Positions 29,730 to 38,806 of a stretch of DNA of 64,000 nt are shown here, in pieces. The notes below the pieces were generated by a model, which worked only from the letters and a program-made list of their open reading frames with translations, was not told where the DNA came from and did not search any database. The DNA lies in NCBI RefSeq assembly GCF_900101895.1, contig NZ_FMVF01000006.1:173220-237219 (forward strand), in the 5' to 3' direction. The stretch comes from Flavobacterium caeni (GTDB lineage Bacteria > Bacteroidota > Bacteroidia > Flavobacteriales > Flavobacteriaceae). The translations under genes were made by a program, and so were the position numbers. Within the stretch, counting starts at the first letter, position 1, and the number at the start of each line of letters is the position of its first letter.

Positions 29730-30839
29730 TCACACATTTGTTATGATTAATTTAGCAGTTTTCTCGCTCGCGCCGGTACCGCCCAGTCGCGATTCAAGCG
29801 CTTCATAATCAGCCAGTATTTTGTTTCTTGAACCGGGCTCGAGCAGCTTTTGGAGTTCGGTCTTGATGTTTTTGGTGTTGCAGGCGTCCTGGATCAATTC
29901 GGTGACCACTTGTTTGTCCATGATCAAATTCACGAGCGAAATGTACTTGAGCGTGATGATGCGTTTGGCAATCTGGTACGACGCCCAACTGCCCTTGTAA
30001 CACACCACTTCGGGCACCTTGAACAAGGCCGTTTCGAGCGTGGCCGTACCCGAGGTGACCAATGCCGCCGTGGCATGACTCAACAAATCATAGGTCTTGT
30101 TCGAAATAAAATGCACGCTTTTGTCCTTGAGGAATTGGCGGTAAAACGCATACTCCTGGCTCGGCGCGCCCGCAATCACAAACTGGTAGTCGGGAAAATC
30201 GGGCACGACGCTGAGCATCACCTCGAGCATCTTGGTGATTTCCTGCTTGCGGCTGCCCGGCAGGATCGCGATGATGAGCTTGTCGTCGAGTTGGTTTTCG
30301 GTGACGAATTGCTGCTGCGAAACTTCCTGACGCGCATGGATCGCATCGATGAGCGGATGCCCGACAAATTCTACGGGATAGCCGTGTTTCTTTTCGTAAA
30401 AATCCTTCTCGAACGGCAAAATCACGTACATATGGTCTACATCACGACGGATGTCCTTGATGCGGTTTTCCTTCCAAGCCCAGATTTGCGGCGAAATGTA
30501 GTAATGCGTCGCGATGCCTTTTTGCTTGGCCCATTTGGCGATGCGCATGTTAAAGCCCGGATAGTCGATAAACACAATAACATCGGGATTGAATTGGGCG
30601 ATATCGGTCTTGCAGAAATCGATGTTGCGCAAAATCGTACGCAAATTGAACAAAACCTCTACAAACCCCATGAACGCCAGATCGCGGTAATGCTTCACGA
30701 GCGTACCGCCGGCGGCCTGCATCAAGTCGCCACCCCAAAAGCGAATGTCGGCCTGCGGGTCTTGCCGGTACAAGGCTTTCATCAAATTCGAACCGTGCAA
30801 ATCGCCCGACGCCTCGCCGGCTATGATGTAATATTTCAT
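29730..30839 (-). CDS. lpxB: Lipid-A-disaccharide synthase
   Basis: 369 residues. It joins UDP-2,3-diacylglucosamine to lipid X to form the lipid A disaccharide at the inner membrane. It begins with the hallmark IIAGEASGDLHGS. FWGGDLMQAAGG and FIDYPGFNMRIAKWAK follow in the N-terminal domain. YISPQIWAWKENRI and GHPLIDAI are in the middle, and ILPGSRKQEI starts the C-terminal nucleotide domain. Length is usual. It lies downstream of surE and a tiny ORF. Confidence 0.96.
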   Translation of the reverse strand: MKYYIIAGEASGDLHGSNLMKALYRQDPQADIRFWGGDLMQAAGGTLVKHYRDLAFMGFVEVLFNLRTILRNIDFCKTDIAQFNPDVIVFIDYPGFNMRIAKWAKQKGIATHYYISPQIWAWKENRIKDIRRDVDHMYVILPFEKDFYEKKHGYPVEFVGHPLIDAIHARQEVSQQQFVTENQLDDKLIIAILPGSRKQEITKMLEVMLSVVPDFPDYQFVIAGAPSQEYAFYRQFLKDKSVHFISNKTYDLLSHATAALVTSGTATLETALFKVPEVVCYKGSWASYQIAKRIITLKYISLVNLIMDKQVVTELIQDACNTKNIKTELQKLLEPGSRNKILADYEALESRLGGTGASEKTAKLIITNV

Positions 30840-30863
30840 AATTCCTTATTCGTTAATCGACAT

Positions 30864-30998
30864 TCAATATTCGGTCAAATCAGCAAAGTCAAAACCTTCG
30901 ACAGATGTCGTTTGCGGGAACACCACCACAAAAAGACGCTGCCCAAAAAACAGCGCGATGCCTGTAAGCATGCCGTAGGACAGATCTTGTTTTTTCAT
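30864..30998 (-). CDS. Tiny membrane-protein ORF coupled to surE (44 residues)
   Basis: The ATG at 30998 overlaps the surE stop codon (ATGA), a classic translational-coupling arrangement. The ORF reads MKKQDLSYGMLTGIALFFG, continues with one hydrophobic segment (QRLFVVVF) and stops at 30864, 24 bp before lpxB. It has no family I recognise and may be the truncated remainder of a longer membrane protein. Support comes from the overlap and the hydrophobic segment only. Confidence 0.45.
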   Translation of the reverse strand: MKKQDLSYGMLTGIALFFGQRLFVVVFPQTTSVEGFDFADLTEY

Positions 30999-31765
30999 AA
31001 ATTCCAGGTGTTGAGTTGTGGGATCGCATGGTGCGCCGTCATGTCAAACTGTACCGGCACCACCGATACGTAGCCATTTTGGAGCGCCCATTCGTCGGTG
31101 TCTTCGCCGTGTTCGAGATTGACAAATTCGCCCGTGAGCCAGTAATAGTCCTTGCCCTGCGGTGTCGACCGCTTGTCGAATTTCTCCTGCCAGATCGCCT
31201 TGGCCTGTCGGCAAATCCGAATGCCTTTGATGTCTTTTTGCTTCAGTTTCGGGAAATTGACGTTGAGCACCGTTCCATCGGGAACTCCTTTCTGCAAAAC
31301 CTCCAGCGCTATTTTTTTGACAAATGGTTTCACCTGTTCAAAATCGGCATTCCAATCGTAGTCGAGCAACGAAAACCCAACCGACGGAATCCCTTCGATC
31401 CCACCTTCTACGGCCGCGCTCATCGTGCCCGAATAAATCACGTTGATCGATGAATTCGACCCGTGGTTGATGCCCGAAACCAGCAAATCGGGTTTGCGTT
31501 TCAGGATCTCTACCACCGCAAACTTGACCGAATCCACCGGGGTGCCCGAGCAACTGTATTCGGTAACGGCCGCATTGGGCTTCGAAACCTTGTTCAAATA
31601 CAACGTATTGTTGATGGTAATGGCGTGCCCGGTCGCGCTTTGCGGGCTGTCGGGCGCCACCACCAGCACGTCGCCGAGGTCTTTCATGACATCAATCAGC
31701 GCGCGGATGCCGGGGGCCGTGATGCCGTCGTCGTTGGTGACCAGAATGAGTGGTTTTTTTGTCAT
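30995..31765 (-). CDS. surE: 5'/3'-nucleotidase SurE
   Basis: 256 residues. SurE removes phosphate from nucleoside monophosphates. The metal site is visible in VTNDDGITAPG at the N-terminus and SGINHGSN in the middle (~residues 100-107). TGHAITIN and SCSGTPVDSV are also typical. Only 5 bp separate its ATG from a family A hairpin repeat (31771-31861), so the transcript leader almost certainly contains that hairpin. No -7 box is seen between the repeat and the gene. Confidence 0.95.
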   Translation of the reverse strand: MTKKPLILVTNDDGITAPGIRALIDVMKDLGDVLVVAPDSPQSATGHAITINNTLYLNKVSKPNAAVTEYSCSGTPVDSVKFAVVEILKRKPDLLVSGINHGSNSSINVIYSGTMSAAVEGGIEGIPSVGFSLLDYDWNADFEQVKPFVKKIALEVLQKGVPDGTVLNVNFPKLKQKDIKGIRICRQAKAIWQEKFDKRSTPQGKDYYWLTGEFVNLEHGEDTDEWALQNGYVSVVPVQFDMTAHHAIPQLNTWNL

Positions 31766-31770
31766 TTTTA

Positions 31771-31861
31771 GAAGCTATTTCCGGCTTTCCGTTGCAATCT
31801 TTTACGGCCTCCGCTGCGCTGCGGCCGCAAAAGGATTTCCACTACAATCCGGGCTAGGGGT
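31771..31861 (+). repeat. Family A hairpin repeat, copy A1
   Basis: Contains CTTTCCGTTGCAATCTTTT, a GC-rich inner hairpin (ACGGCC to GCGGCCGC), AAAAGGATTTCC and ACTACAATC. Outer arms CCGG and CCGG pair. It lies 5 bp from the surE start, in the divergent surE/Tsp gap. Confidence 0.75.
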
Positions 31862-32028
31862 CGTTGCTATAAACACGTGTAACGTTTCGTTCGAATTTCA
31901 GACTAAAAACAAGAATCCAACGTTATCAAATGCTACACAAAAATAAACAATTTTACCCGCGTGCCGCCAATTTGCTACCTTTAACAAAAAATTAGTCGCA
32001 CGAAAAGCGCATCCGATGTAAATTTGTG

Positions 32029-32036
32029 TACTTTAG
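32029..32036 (+). promoter_or_regulatory. -7 promoter box of the Tsp protease gene
   Basis: TACTTTAG, one mismatch from TAnnTTTG. It lies 11 bp before one possible ATG (32047) and 32 bp before the preferred one (32068). Confidence 0.4.
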
Positions 32037-32067
32037 ACAAAAATTAATGAATGCTATAATCACATAT

Positions 32068-34290
32068 ATGAAAAGGAATTATAAGTTATTGCTGGTGATT
32101 GCCGCGTTATCAGTGGCTTTGTGGAGCTTCATCCCGAAAGACAAAAACGATCCCGAAAAAGACAAATTACTGCTCGAATTGCTCACGTTTGTCATCGAAC
32201 GCGGGCACTACGATCCGCAGGAAATGAACGATGCTTTTTCGAAAGGCGTCTACAAAGATTACATCGAGGCGCTCGACCCGTCGAAGCGTTTCTTTTTGCA
32301 GTCGGACATCGACCAATTTGCGCAGTTTGAGACCCAAATCGACGACCAGATCAAGAACAAAGACCTGACCTTCTTTAACCTGACCTATGAGCGTTTGATG
32401 AAACGCATCGACGAGAGCAAAGGTTTTTACAAGGAAATTCTCGACAAGCCGTTCGACTACAAGGCGCAGGAATCGTTCAACACCGATTACGAGAAACTGC
32501 CGTTCGCCAAGACCACGGCCGAACTGCGCGACAAATGGCGCAAACAAATCAAGCTGTCGACGTTGTCTTCGCTGACCGACAAGCTCAAGATGCAGGAAGA
32601 CCTTAAGAAAGGCGTCAAGCCCGAGCAATCTACAAGCAACAAATCGGCAGAGGAACTCAAGAAATCACAGGAAGCGTTTAAAAAGGAAGCCGAGAAAGTA
32701 GCGTCCAAGTCCTTCGAAGAACTCGAAAAAGAAACCCGCGAATCGTCGCTCAAATCGCTCAACGAGTACTTTGACTTCATTGGCGACCTCGACCAGAACG
32801 ACTGGTTTTCGGTATACGTGAACGCCATTGCATCGCGTTTTGACCCGCATACCAACTATTTCGCACCCGACGAAAAGGAACGTTTTGACGTCAGCATCAG
32901 CGGTAAATTGGAAGGTATCGGGGCGCGTCTGCAAAAGAAAAACGATTACACCGAAATTTCAGAACTCATTTCGGGTGGCCCGGCGTGGCGCGGTAAGGAG
33001 CTCGAAACCGGCGACATCATCATGAAGGTCGCCCAGGGCAATGACGAAGCCGTAGACGTGGTGGGCATGCACCTCGACGATGTGGTCAAGAAAATCAAAG
33101 GCCCGAAAGGTTCAGAAGTGCGCCTGACGGTCAAAAAAGTCGACGGTACCATCAAGATCATCTCGATCATCCGCGACATTGTCGAGATCGAAGAAACCTA
33201 CGCCAAGTCGAGTATCGTCAACAAGAACGGGGTCAAATACGGCATCATTTACCTGCCCAAGTTTTACATCGATTTTGAGAACAACGACGGCCGCGATGCG
33301 GGCAAAGACATCGCCATCGAGGTCGAACGCCTCAAAAAAGAAGGTGTGCAGGGTATTGTGATGGACGTACGCGACAACGGCGGCGGCTCGCTCAAGACCG
33401 TGGTGGATATCGCGGGATTGTTCATCGAAGAAGGCCCGATCGTACAGGTCAAATCGGCCGGACGCAAAAAAGAAGTGCTGTACGACCGCGACAAAAAAGT
33501 ACAATGGGATGGCCCGCTCGTGGTCATGACCAACGAATTTTCGGCCTCGGCCTCAGAAATTTTGGCGGCCGCGATCCAGGATTACCGCCGTGGTATTGTC
33601 ATCGGCAGTAAGCAAACCTATGGCAAAGGAACGGTACAAAACGTGATCGATTTGAACCAGTTCGTACGCGGCAGCACCATGGGCGATTTGGGTGCGCTCA
33701 AGACCACGACGCAAAAATTCTACCGTATCAACGGCGGATCTACGCAGCTCGAAGGCGTACATTCCGATGTGGCGATGCCCGACAAATACGCCTATCTGAA
33801 AATGGGCGAGCGCGACATCGACAACGCCATGCCGTTCGACAAAATCGACCCGGCCAACTTTAATTTTTGGGACAAACAGGCCAATTTTGACCAGGCCATC
33901 GACAATTCAAACCGTCGCATCGCCGCCAACGAGCAGTTCAAGCTCATCGACGAGAACGCGCGTTGGATCGATCAGCGCGACAAGGAAAGCGTGTACAGCC
34001 TCAACATCGACCAGTTCAAAAAAGAGCAGGCCGCGATAGAGGAGAAGGCCAAGAAATACAAATCGATCGCCGATTACAAGAACACGCTCGAATTCACGTC
34101 GTTGCCGTATGAGCTCGATGCGATGAAAAACGATGCGATCCTCAAGGAAAAACGCGACCGTTGGCACGAAAGCCTTGCCAAGGACATTTATGTCGAAGAG
34201 GCCCTGAATGTACTCGACGATTTGCAACCCAAAGGTTTGGCCAAGAAAGGCGTGGCGCTTAAGAACGACAAGCCTGCGGTAAAACCGTAA
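32068..34290 (+). CDS. Carboxy-terminal processing peptidase, Tsp/Prc type (S41)
   Basis: 740 residues from the ATG at 32068 (MKRNYKLLL). The ATG at 32047 is also possible. An N-terminal hydrophobic signal/anchor (~5-22) precedes a long helical DUF3340-like region, a PDZ domain (~245-330) and the S41 protease core (~355-560). The catalytic Ser is in NEFSASASEI and the Lys in TYGKGTVQ. A C-terminal Tsp-type DUF3340-like extension (~600-720) completes the Prc architecture. It degrades or trims periplasmic proteins from their C-termini. It has a strong terminator. Length is usual for Bacteroidota members. Confidence 0.93.
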   Translation: MKRNYKLLLVIAALSVALWSFIPKDKNDPEKDKLLLELLTFVIERGHYDPQEMNDAFSKGVYKDYIEALDPSKRFFLQSDIDQFAQFETQIDDQIKNKDLTFFNLTYERLMKRIDESKGFYKEILDKPFDYKAQESFNTDYEKLPFAKTTAELRDKWRKQIKLSTLSSLTDKLKMQEDLKKGVKPEQSTSNKSAEELKKSQEAFKKEAEKVASKSFEELEKETRESSLKSLNEYFDFIGDLDQNDWFSVYVNAIASRFDPHTNYFAPDEKERFDVSISGKLEGIGARLQKKNDYTEISELISGGPAWRGKELETGDIIMKVAQGNDEAVDVVGMHLDDVVKKIKGPKGSEVRLTVKKVDGTIKIISIIRDIVEIEETYAKSSIVNKNGVKYGIIYLPKFYIDFENNDGRDAGKDIAIEVERLKKEGVQGIVMDVRDNGGGSLKTVVDIAGLFIEEGPIVQVKSAGRKKEVLYDRDKKVQWDGPLVVMTNEFSASASEILAAAIQDYRRGIVIGSKQTYGKGTVQNVIDLNQFVRGSTMGDLGALKTTTQKFYRINGGSTQLEGVHSDVAMPDKYAYLKMGERDIDNAMPFDKIDPANFNFWDKQANFDQAIDNSNRRIAANEQFKLIDENARWIDQRDKESVYSLNIDQFKKEQAAIEEKAKKYKSIADYKNTLEFTSLPYELDAMKNDAILKEKRDRWHESLAKDIYVEEALNVLDDLQPKGLAKKGVALKNDKPAVKP

Positions 34291-34307
34291 CGTAAATTTA
34301 AATTGTT

Positions 34308-34344
34308 GCGCCCCGGAATGCACTGCGTTTCGGGGCGTTTTTTT
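34308..34344 (+). terminator. Terminator of the Tsp protease gene
   Basis: CGCCCCG and CGGGGCG form the stem, followed by seven T's. It lies 18 bp after the stop and ends 7 bp before the next ATG. Confidence 0.85.
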
Positions 34345-34350
34345 GTAAAG

Positions 34351-35133
34351 ATGAAACGAATTGTTTTTTTTGCCACGACGGTTTTGTGTTTCGGATGTCA
34401 GCATAGGGAAGCGGTCGATGCGCAACCGCAGCAACTTGCGTCCGAAGCCAAATCATCACCAAACGACTGGCTGCCGTCGAGTACCACCCGTCAAATAGTG
34501 GTGCGCGAGGGCTATGTATTCTCGTACCACGAAAAGTACGAACAGGCCGAATGGGTAGCCTATGAACTCAAGGCATCCGATTTGAAAGGCGCGAACTTCG
34601 ACCGTCCGTTTTTTATCCAGGATCCCAAGGTAAAGACCGGTTCGGCCGATTGGCGCAACTACAAAAAATCGGGATACGACAAAGGACATTTGTGTCCGGC
34701 GGGCGATAGGAAGCGCTCCAAGAAAACATTCGACGAAACGTTCTATACCTCGAACATCGCGCCGCAACGCCATGATTTTAACGAAGGCGTATGGAACCGG
34801 CTCGAGCAAAAAACGCGCTACTGGGCGCAAAAGAACGGCAAACTGCAAATTGTGACGGGCGGGGTGCTGCGCGAGGGTTTGCGAACGATCGGGAAGGAAC
34901 ATGTGGCCGTACCCGAGTATTTTTACAAAATCATCCGGAACGATACGGGAGGGAAGACCAAGATGATCGGGTTTTTGGTCCCGCACCAAAAAAGCAACCG
35001 TCCGTTGTATGAATTTGTCGTGCCCATAGATGTCATCGAGCAAAAAACGGGCATCGACTTTTTTCCGGTCTTGCCCGATGCGGTCGAAAATAGATTGGAA
35101 CGCAACGCCGATTACAAAGATTGGAGTTTTTGA
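34351..35133 (+). CDS. DNA/RNA non-specific endonuclease, lipoprotein
   Basis: 260 residues from the ATG at 34351, just after the preceding terminator. An earlier in-frame codon would put the terminator inside the gene. A short signal ends in a lipobox (CFGC). The NUC1 (beta-beta-alpha metal) domain has the variant DRGH motif as DKGH (GYDKGHLCPAGDR), the second motif SNIAPQRHDFN with the metal-binding Asn, and EFVVPIDVIE near the end. It should cut DNA and RNA outside the cytoplasm, for nutrient use or defence. Confidence 0.88.
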   Translation: MKRIVFFATTVLCFGCQHREAVDAQPQQLASEAKSSPNDWLPSSTTRQIVVREGYVFSYHEKYEQAEWVAYELKASDLKGANFDRPFFIQDPKVKTGSADWRNYKKSGYDKGHLCPAGDRKRSKKTFDETFYTSNIAPQRHDFNEGVWNRLEQKTRYWAQKNGKLQIVTGGVLREGLRTIGKEHVAVPEYFYKIIRNDTGGKTKMIGFLVPHQKSNRPLYEFVVPIDVIEQKTGIDFFPVLPDAVENRLERNADYKDWSF

Positions 35134-35136
35134 TCT

Positions 35137-36393
35137 TTACCACTCGTTGACCTTGTTGGCGTCCATCTTCAAAAAGATAAACAACAAGATCGTAAAGCCC
35201 CACAATCCCGATCCGCCGTAGGAGAAAAACGGCAGCGGCACGCCGATGGTAGGGAAAATGCCCACGACCATCGCAATGTTGACAAAAAAGTGCATGAACA
35301 AGATCGAGGCGACGCAATAACCGTATACGCGGCTGAATTTGGTCTTTTGTCGTTCGGCCAAATAAATGATACGGAAGATCAGTCCCAAGAACAACGCAAT
35401 CACCACTAAACTTCCCAGAAAGCCCCATTCTTCGCCCACGGTGGTAAAAATGTAGTCGGTGTGTTGCTCGGGAACGAATCCGCCCTTGGTTTGCGTACCC
35501 TCGAGGAATCCCTTGCCGAACCAGCCACCCGAACCGATCGCAATCTCAGACTGGTTGGTGTTGTACCCAATGCCGCGCATGTCGACTTCCTTGCCCAACA
35601 AGATGTTGAAACGGTCGCGGTGGTGTTGCTTGAAGACGTTGTCAAACACATAATCGACCGAAAAAACAAAGCCCGAAATCAGCACGAGCACAATGCCGCT
35701 CGCGATCAAATTGCGGTCTACCAAGCGCGTTTTCATGTACATAAAGGCGATGCCCGCCAGTCCGATCAAAATCACGACCCACGGCTCGAAAATGAGCGCG
35801 AGCATGAACAAGGCGGCCGCGATGAAACCCGTCCATAAGTACCAAGGCGGCAATCCTTCGCGGTACAAGACGACCATGAAAATCGTATAGATGAGCGCGC
35901 TTCCCGGGTCGTGCGGGGCAATGAGCAACATCGGTAAAAAGATGATGCCGAGCGCCTGCATTTGGCGGTGCGTGTCCTTGAGGTTCACCTGCACATCGCT
36001 CAGGTATTTGGCCAATGCGAGCGCGGTGGCGGCTTTGGCAAATTCCGCGGGTTGGATCCCGAATCCGCCGAACGAGTACCAGTTGGCCTGGCCCTTGACG
36101 GTTTTCCCGAAGACAAACAATCCGGCCAACGCCAGCAACGCCACGCCGTACAGGATAACCGAAAACTTCTCATAGAACTTGCCGTCTACGGCCAGCGTCA
36201 TGAAAATGAGCGGAATCGTAAACAGGATGAACATCAACTGTCGGCCATAGAACGTGCCCAGGTCGAACACCACGCTGTTCTCGACCGTCGAGAGCGACGA
36301 CGAGTAAATGTTGAGCCATCCCATCACGACCACAAGGCCGTAGATGATGACGCTCATCCAATCGAGGTTGTTCGTGACGCTCTGGTTTTTCAT
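35137..36393 (-). CDS. rodA: Rod shape-determining protein RodA (SEDS peptidoglycan polymerase)
   Basis: 418 residues, about 10 transmembrane helices. RodA polymerises glycan strands for cell elongation together with PBP2. SEDS landmarks are GIQPAEFAKAATAL (~115), a GPG-like loop region (~150-165) and FFSYGGSGLWGF near the end. The start codon overlaps the mrdA stop (TGATG), so translation is coupled. It is the last gene of the mreB-mreC-mreD-mrdA-rodA set and ends 3 bp from the convergent nuclease gene. Confidence 0.95.
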   Translation of the reverse strand: MKNQSVTNNLDWMSVIIYGLVVVMGWLNIYSSSLSTVENSVVFDLGTFYGRQLMFILFTIPLIFMTLAVDGKFYEKFSVILYGVALLALAGLFVFGKTVKGQANWYSFGGFGIQPAEFAKAATALALAKYLSDVQVNLKDTHRQMQALGIIFLPMLLIAPHDPGSALIYTIFMVVLYREGLPPWYLWTGFIAAALFMLALIFEPWVVILIGLAGIAFMYMKTRLVDRNLIASGIVLVLISGFVFSVDYVFDNVFKQHHRDRFNILLGKEVDMRGIGYNTNQSEIAIGSGGWFGKGFLEGTQTKGGFVPEQHTDYIFTTVGEEWGFLGSLVVIALFLGLIFRIIYLAERQKTKFSRVYGYCVASILFMHFFVNIAMVVGIFPTIGVPLPFFSYGGSGLWGFTILLFIFLKMDANKVNEW

Positions 36394-38303
36394 CAGTTCT
36401 CAATTTCGCTGCTGTCGATGACCTTTGGGGCCGTCGGTTTGAGCAGTAACGTATCGGTTTCTTTCTTGCCGGTGTATTTGTCGTATTCCGATTGCAGGCT
36501 GCCTTCGAGCATACGTTTTTCGAGATCGACGCGTGAAATTTTGCCGCGCAGGTATTTTTCGATCATCAAACTCGCGATCGGGCCGGCCCAACGCGCGCCC
36601 CAGTACCCGTTCTCGACAAAAACCGCGAGCGCAATCTTGGGGTTGTCTTTGGGTGCAAACGCCACAAAAATAGAGTGGTCCTGCAGCTTGACGCGTTTGC
36701 CGTTGATCTTGGCGTAGTTCTCGGCCGTTCCCGTCTTGCCGCAAATGTCGATGCCCTCGACGCGCAACGCATGCGCCGTCCCGAGGTTGTACACGTCGAA
36801 CAATCCGGCCACGACGGGCTCGAAATACTTGCGGTCTACGGTGGTCATGTGCTTGGTCGTAAACTTCTTGTCGATTTTCTGGCCCTCGATCTTTTTGATG
36901 ATGTGGGGCGTATAATAGTAACCGCGGTTGGCCACGGCCGCCATCATGTTGGCCAATTGGATCGGCGTCATCAAGACTTCGCCCTGCCCGATCGCATTCG
37001 ACACAATGGCCGTCGAACGCCATCCGCCGTTGGGATAAATGCGTTTGTAGGTTTTGGAGGTGGGCGCTTTGCCACGTCGGCCCGTAGGCAGGTCGTACCC
37101 CATGAATTCGCCCAGCCCGAAGCTGCGCAGGTGGCGGCTCCAGACGTCTACGCCATCGGCCGGTCGCACATACTTGTTGATCGTTTTCATGTAGGTGCTC
37201 GCAAAATACGTGTTGCACGATTCATAGATGCCGCGGTGCAATTGCTGCGCGCCGCCATGGCAGTGGCACCGCATGAAGCGGCCACGTGCGTAGCTGAACC
37301 CATGGTGGCACACAAAAGAGCTTTGTTCGTCGATGACGCCTTCCTGCAAGCCGATGAGCGCGGTCAAGATCTTGAACGGCGATCCCGGCGGATATTCGGC
37401 GAGCAAGCCGCGGTCGTACAAAGGCTTGGCGATCGAATCGTTGTAGAGCGCCGTGTAGTTACGCGAACGCTGTCTGCCCACCAAAATGGCAGGGTCGTAC
37501 GACGGTGCGGTCACCAGCGCGAGGATTTCGCCCGTCTTGGGTTCCAAGGCCACGATACCGCCGCGTTTGTTGATCATGAGTTGTTCGCCGTATTCCTGCA
37601 ACGTCGCGTCGATGGTCAGGTTGATGTCTTCGCCTTGCACGGCAATGGTATCGTACATGCCATTTTTGTACGAACCGATCTCGCGGTTGAACTTGTCTTT
37701 TTGGATGTACTTGACGCCCTTGACGCCGCGCAAAATGTTCTCGTAACTCTCTTCGACACCTTGCTTGCCCAGCAAGTCGCCGCTTTTGTAGTACGGGTTT
37801 TTGAGGATCGTTTTTTCGCTGGCCTGTGTGATGAACCCAAAAATGTTCGCGCCAAACTTTACCTGGTAATCGCGCAGCGAACGCTTTTGGATGTAAAACC
37901 CAGGAAATTTGCGGATCTTTTCCTGGAACGCGGCGTATTCGGCTTTGTTCAATTGCGGCAAAAATACCGACGGCAAACGCGGGCTGAACGTAATTGCTTT
38001 TTCCAGGATACGGTCGTAATCTTTGCGCGTGATGTGCAGCAGATGACAAAACTCGTCGATGTCGATGTCCTTTTTGATCTCGCGCGGAATGACCATGATG
38101 TCGTACGATGGCTGGTTGGCCACGAGCAATTTGCCATGACGGTCGTAAATGTAACCGCGCTCGGGATAGTCGTACTGGATCTTGATCGCGTTGTTCTCTG
38201 ATTTGAGCTTGAACGTATCGTCTATGATCTGCAGGTAAAACAACCGCAGCACCAAAAGGATGGTTCCGATGATGATGATGGTGGGCAGCAGGACTTTTCT
38301 CAT
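36393..38303 (-). CDS. mrdA: Penicillin-binding protein 2 (MrdA)
   Basis: 636 residues. One N-terminal transmembrane segment (~7-25), a dimerisation/pedestal region (~45-220) and the transpeptidase domain (~240-600). Active-site motifs are SPFK (PPGSPFKILTAL, ~325), SCN (YESCNTYF) and KTG (CGKTGTAENY). It cross-links peptidoglycan made by RodA in the elongasome. It overlaps mreD by 4 bp and rodA by 1 bp. Confidence 0.96.
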   Translation of the reverse strand: MRKVLLPTIIIIGTILLVLRLFYLQIIDDTFKLKSENNAIKIQYDYPERGYIYDRHGKLLVANQPSYDIMVIPREIKKDIDIDEFCHLLHITRKDYDRILEKAITFSPRLPSVFLPQLNKAEYAAFQEKIRKFPGFYIQKRSLRDYQVKFGANIFGFITQASEKTILKNPYYKSGDLLGKQGVEESYENILRGVKGVKYIQKDKFNREIGSYKNGMYDTIAVQGEDINLTIDATLQEYGEQLMINKRGGIVALEPKTGEILALVTAPSYDPAILVGRQRSRNYTALYNDSIAKPLYDRGLLAEYPPGSPFKILTALIGLQEGVIDEQSSFVCHHGFSYARGRFMRCHCHGGAQQLHRGIYESCNTYFASTYMKTINKYVRPADGVDVWSRHLRSFGLGEFMGYDLPTGRRGKAPTSKTYKRIYPNGGWRSTAIVSNAIGQGEVLMTPIQLANMMAAVANRGYYYTPHIIKKIEGQKIDKKFTTKHMTTVDRKYFEPVVAGLFDVYNLGTAHALRVEGIDICGKTGTAENYAKINGKRVKLQDHSIFVAFAPKDNPKIALAVFVENGYWGARWAGPIASLMIEKYLRGKISRVDLEKRMLEGSLQSEYDKYTGKKETDTLLLKPTAPKVIDSSEIEN

Positions 38304-38806
38304 CGTTTGTTCGGCTTAATCAGGTAAATGATCAGGATGCAGATGACAATCGTAAAAATGGTACTGAGCACCGTCTTGAGCAGGATTTCGAGGAAGAACC
38401 GCAAATGGAACACCTCGAGCAAGAACAACGTAAAGTGATGGATCACCACGGCGATCAGGATGAACGAAAACCGCTCGGGCGTGAGTACGTCGTTGAGTTT
38501 TACGGTTTGGTATTCGTACGAAAGACCGAACGAGAACTTAAAAATGTACGGTCGATAGTAGGCCAGCGCCACGCAAGCCGTCGCGTGTACGCCGCCCGAA
38601 TTGCAGAACATGTCCATGATGATGCCCAGCACGAAACTCGCCAAGAGCAGCCCGTACTTGTTGCCGTTCACCGGATACAGGATGATAAAAAGCATGTATG
38701 GATACGGGTTGATGTACCCCAAAAAGTTCAAATTGTTGAACACGAGGATCTGCGCCGCGAGCAGCAGGATAAAACGGGCAATATTGACCAGTATCGTACT
38801 ATTCAT
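38300..38806 (-). CDS. mreD: Rod shape-determining protein MreD
   Basis: 168 residues with five or six hydrophobic helices and little else, as usual for MreD. The identity rests mainly on position between mreC and mrdA and on size. It overlaps mreC by 8 bp and mrdA by 4 bp. It is a membrane component of the elongasome with no known catalytic activity. Confidence 0.85.
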   Translation of the reverse strand: MNSTILVNIARFILLLAAQILVFNNLNFLGYINPYPYMLFIILYPVNGNKYGLLLASFVLGIIMDMFCNSGGVHATACVALAYYRPYIFKFSFGLSYEYQTVKLNDVLTPERFSFILIAVVIHHFTLFLLEVFHLRFFLEILLKTVLSTIFTIVICILIIYLIKPNKR

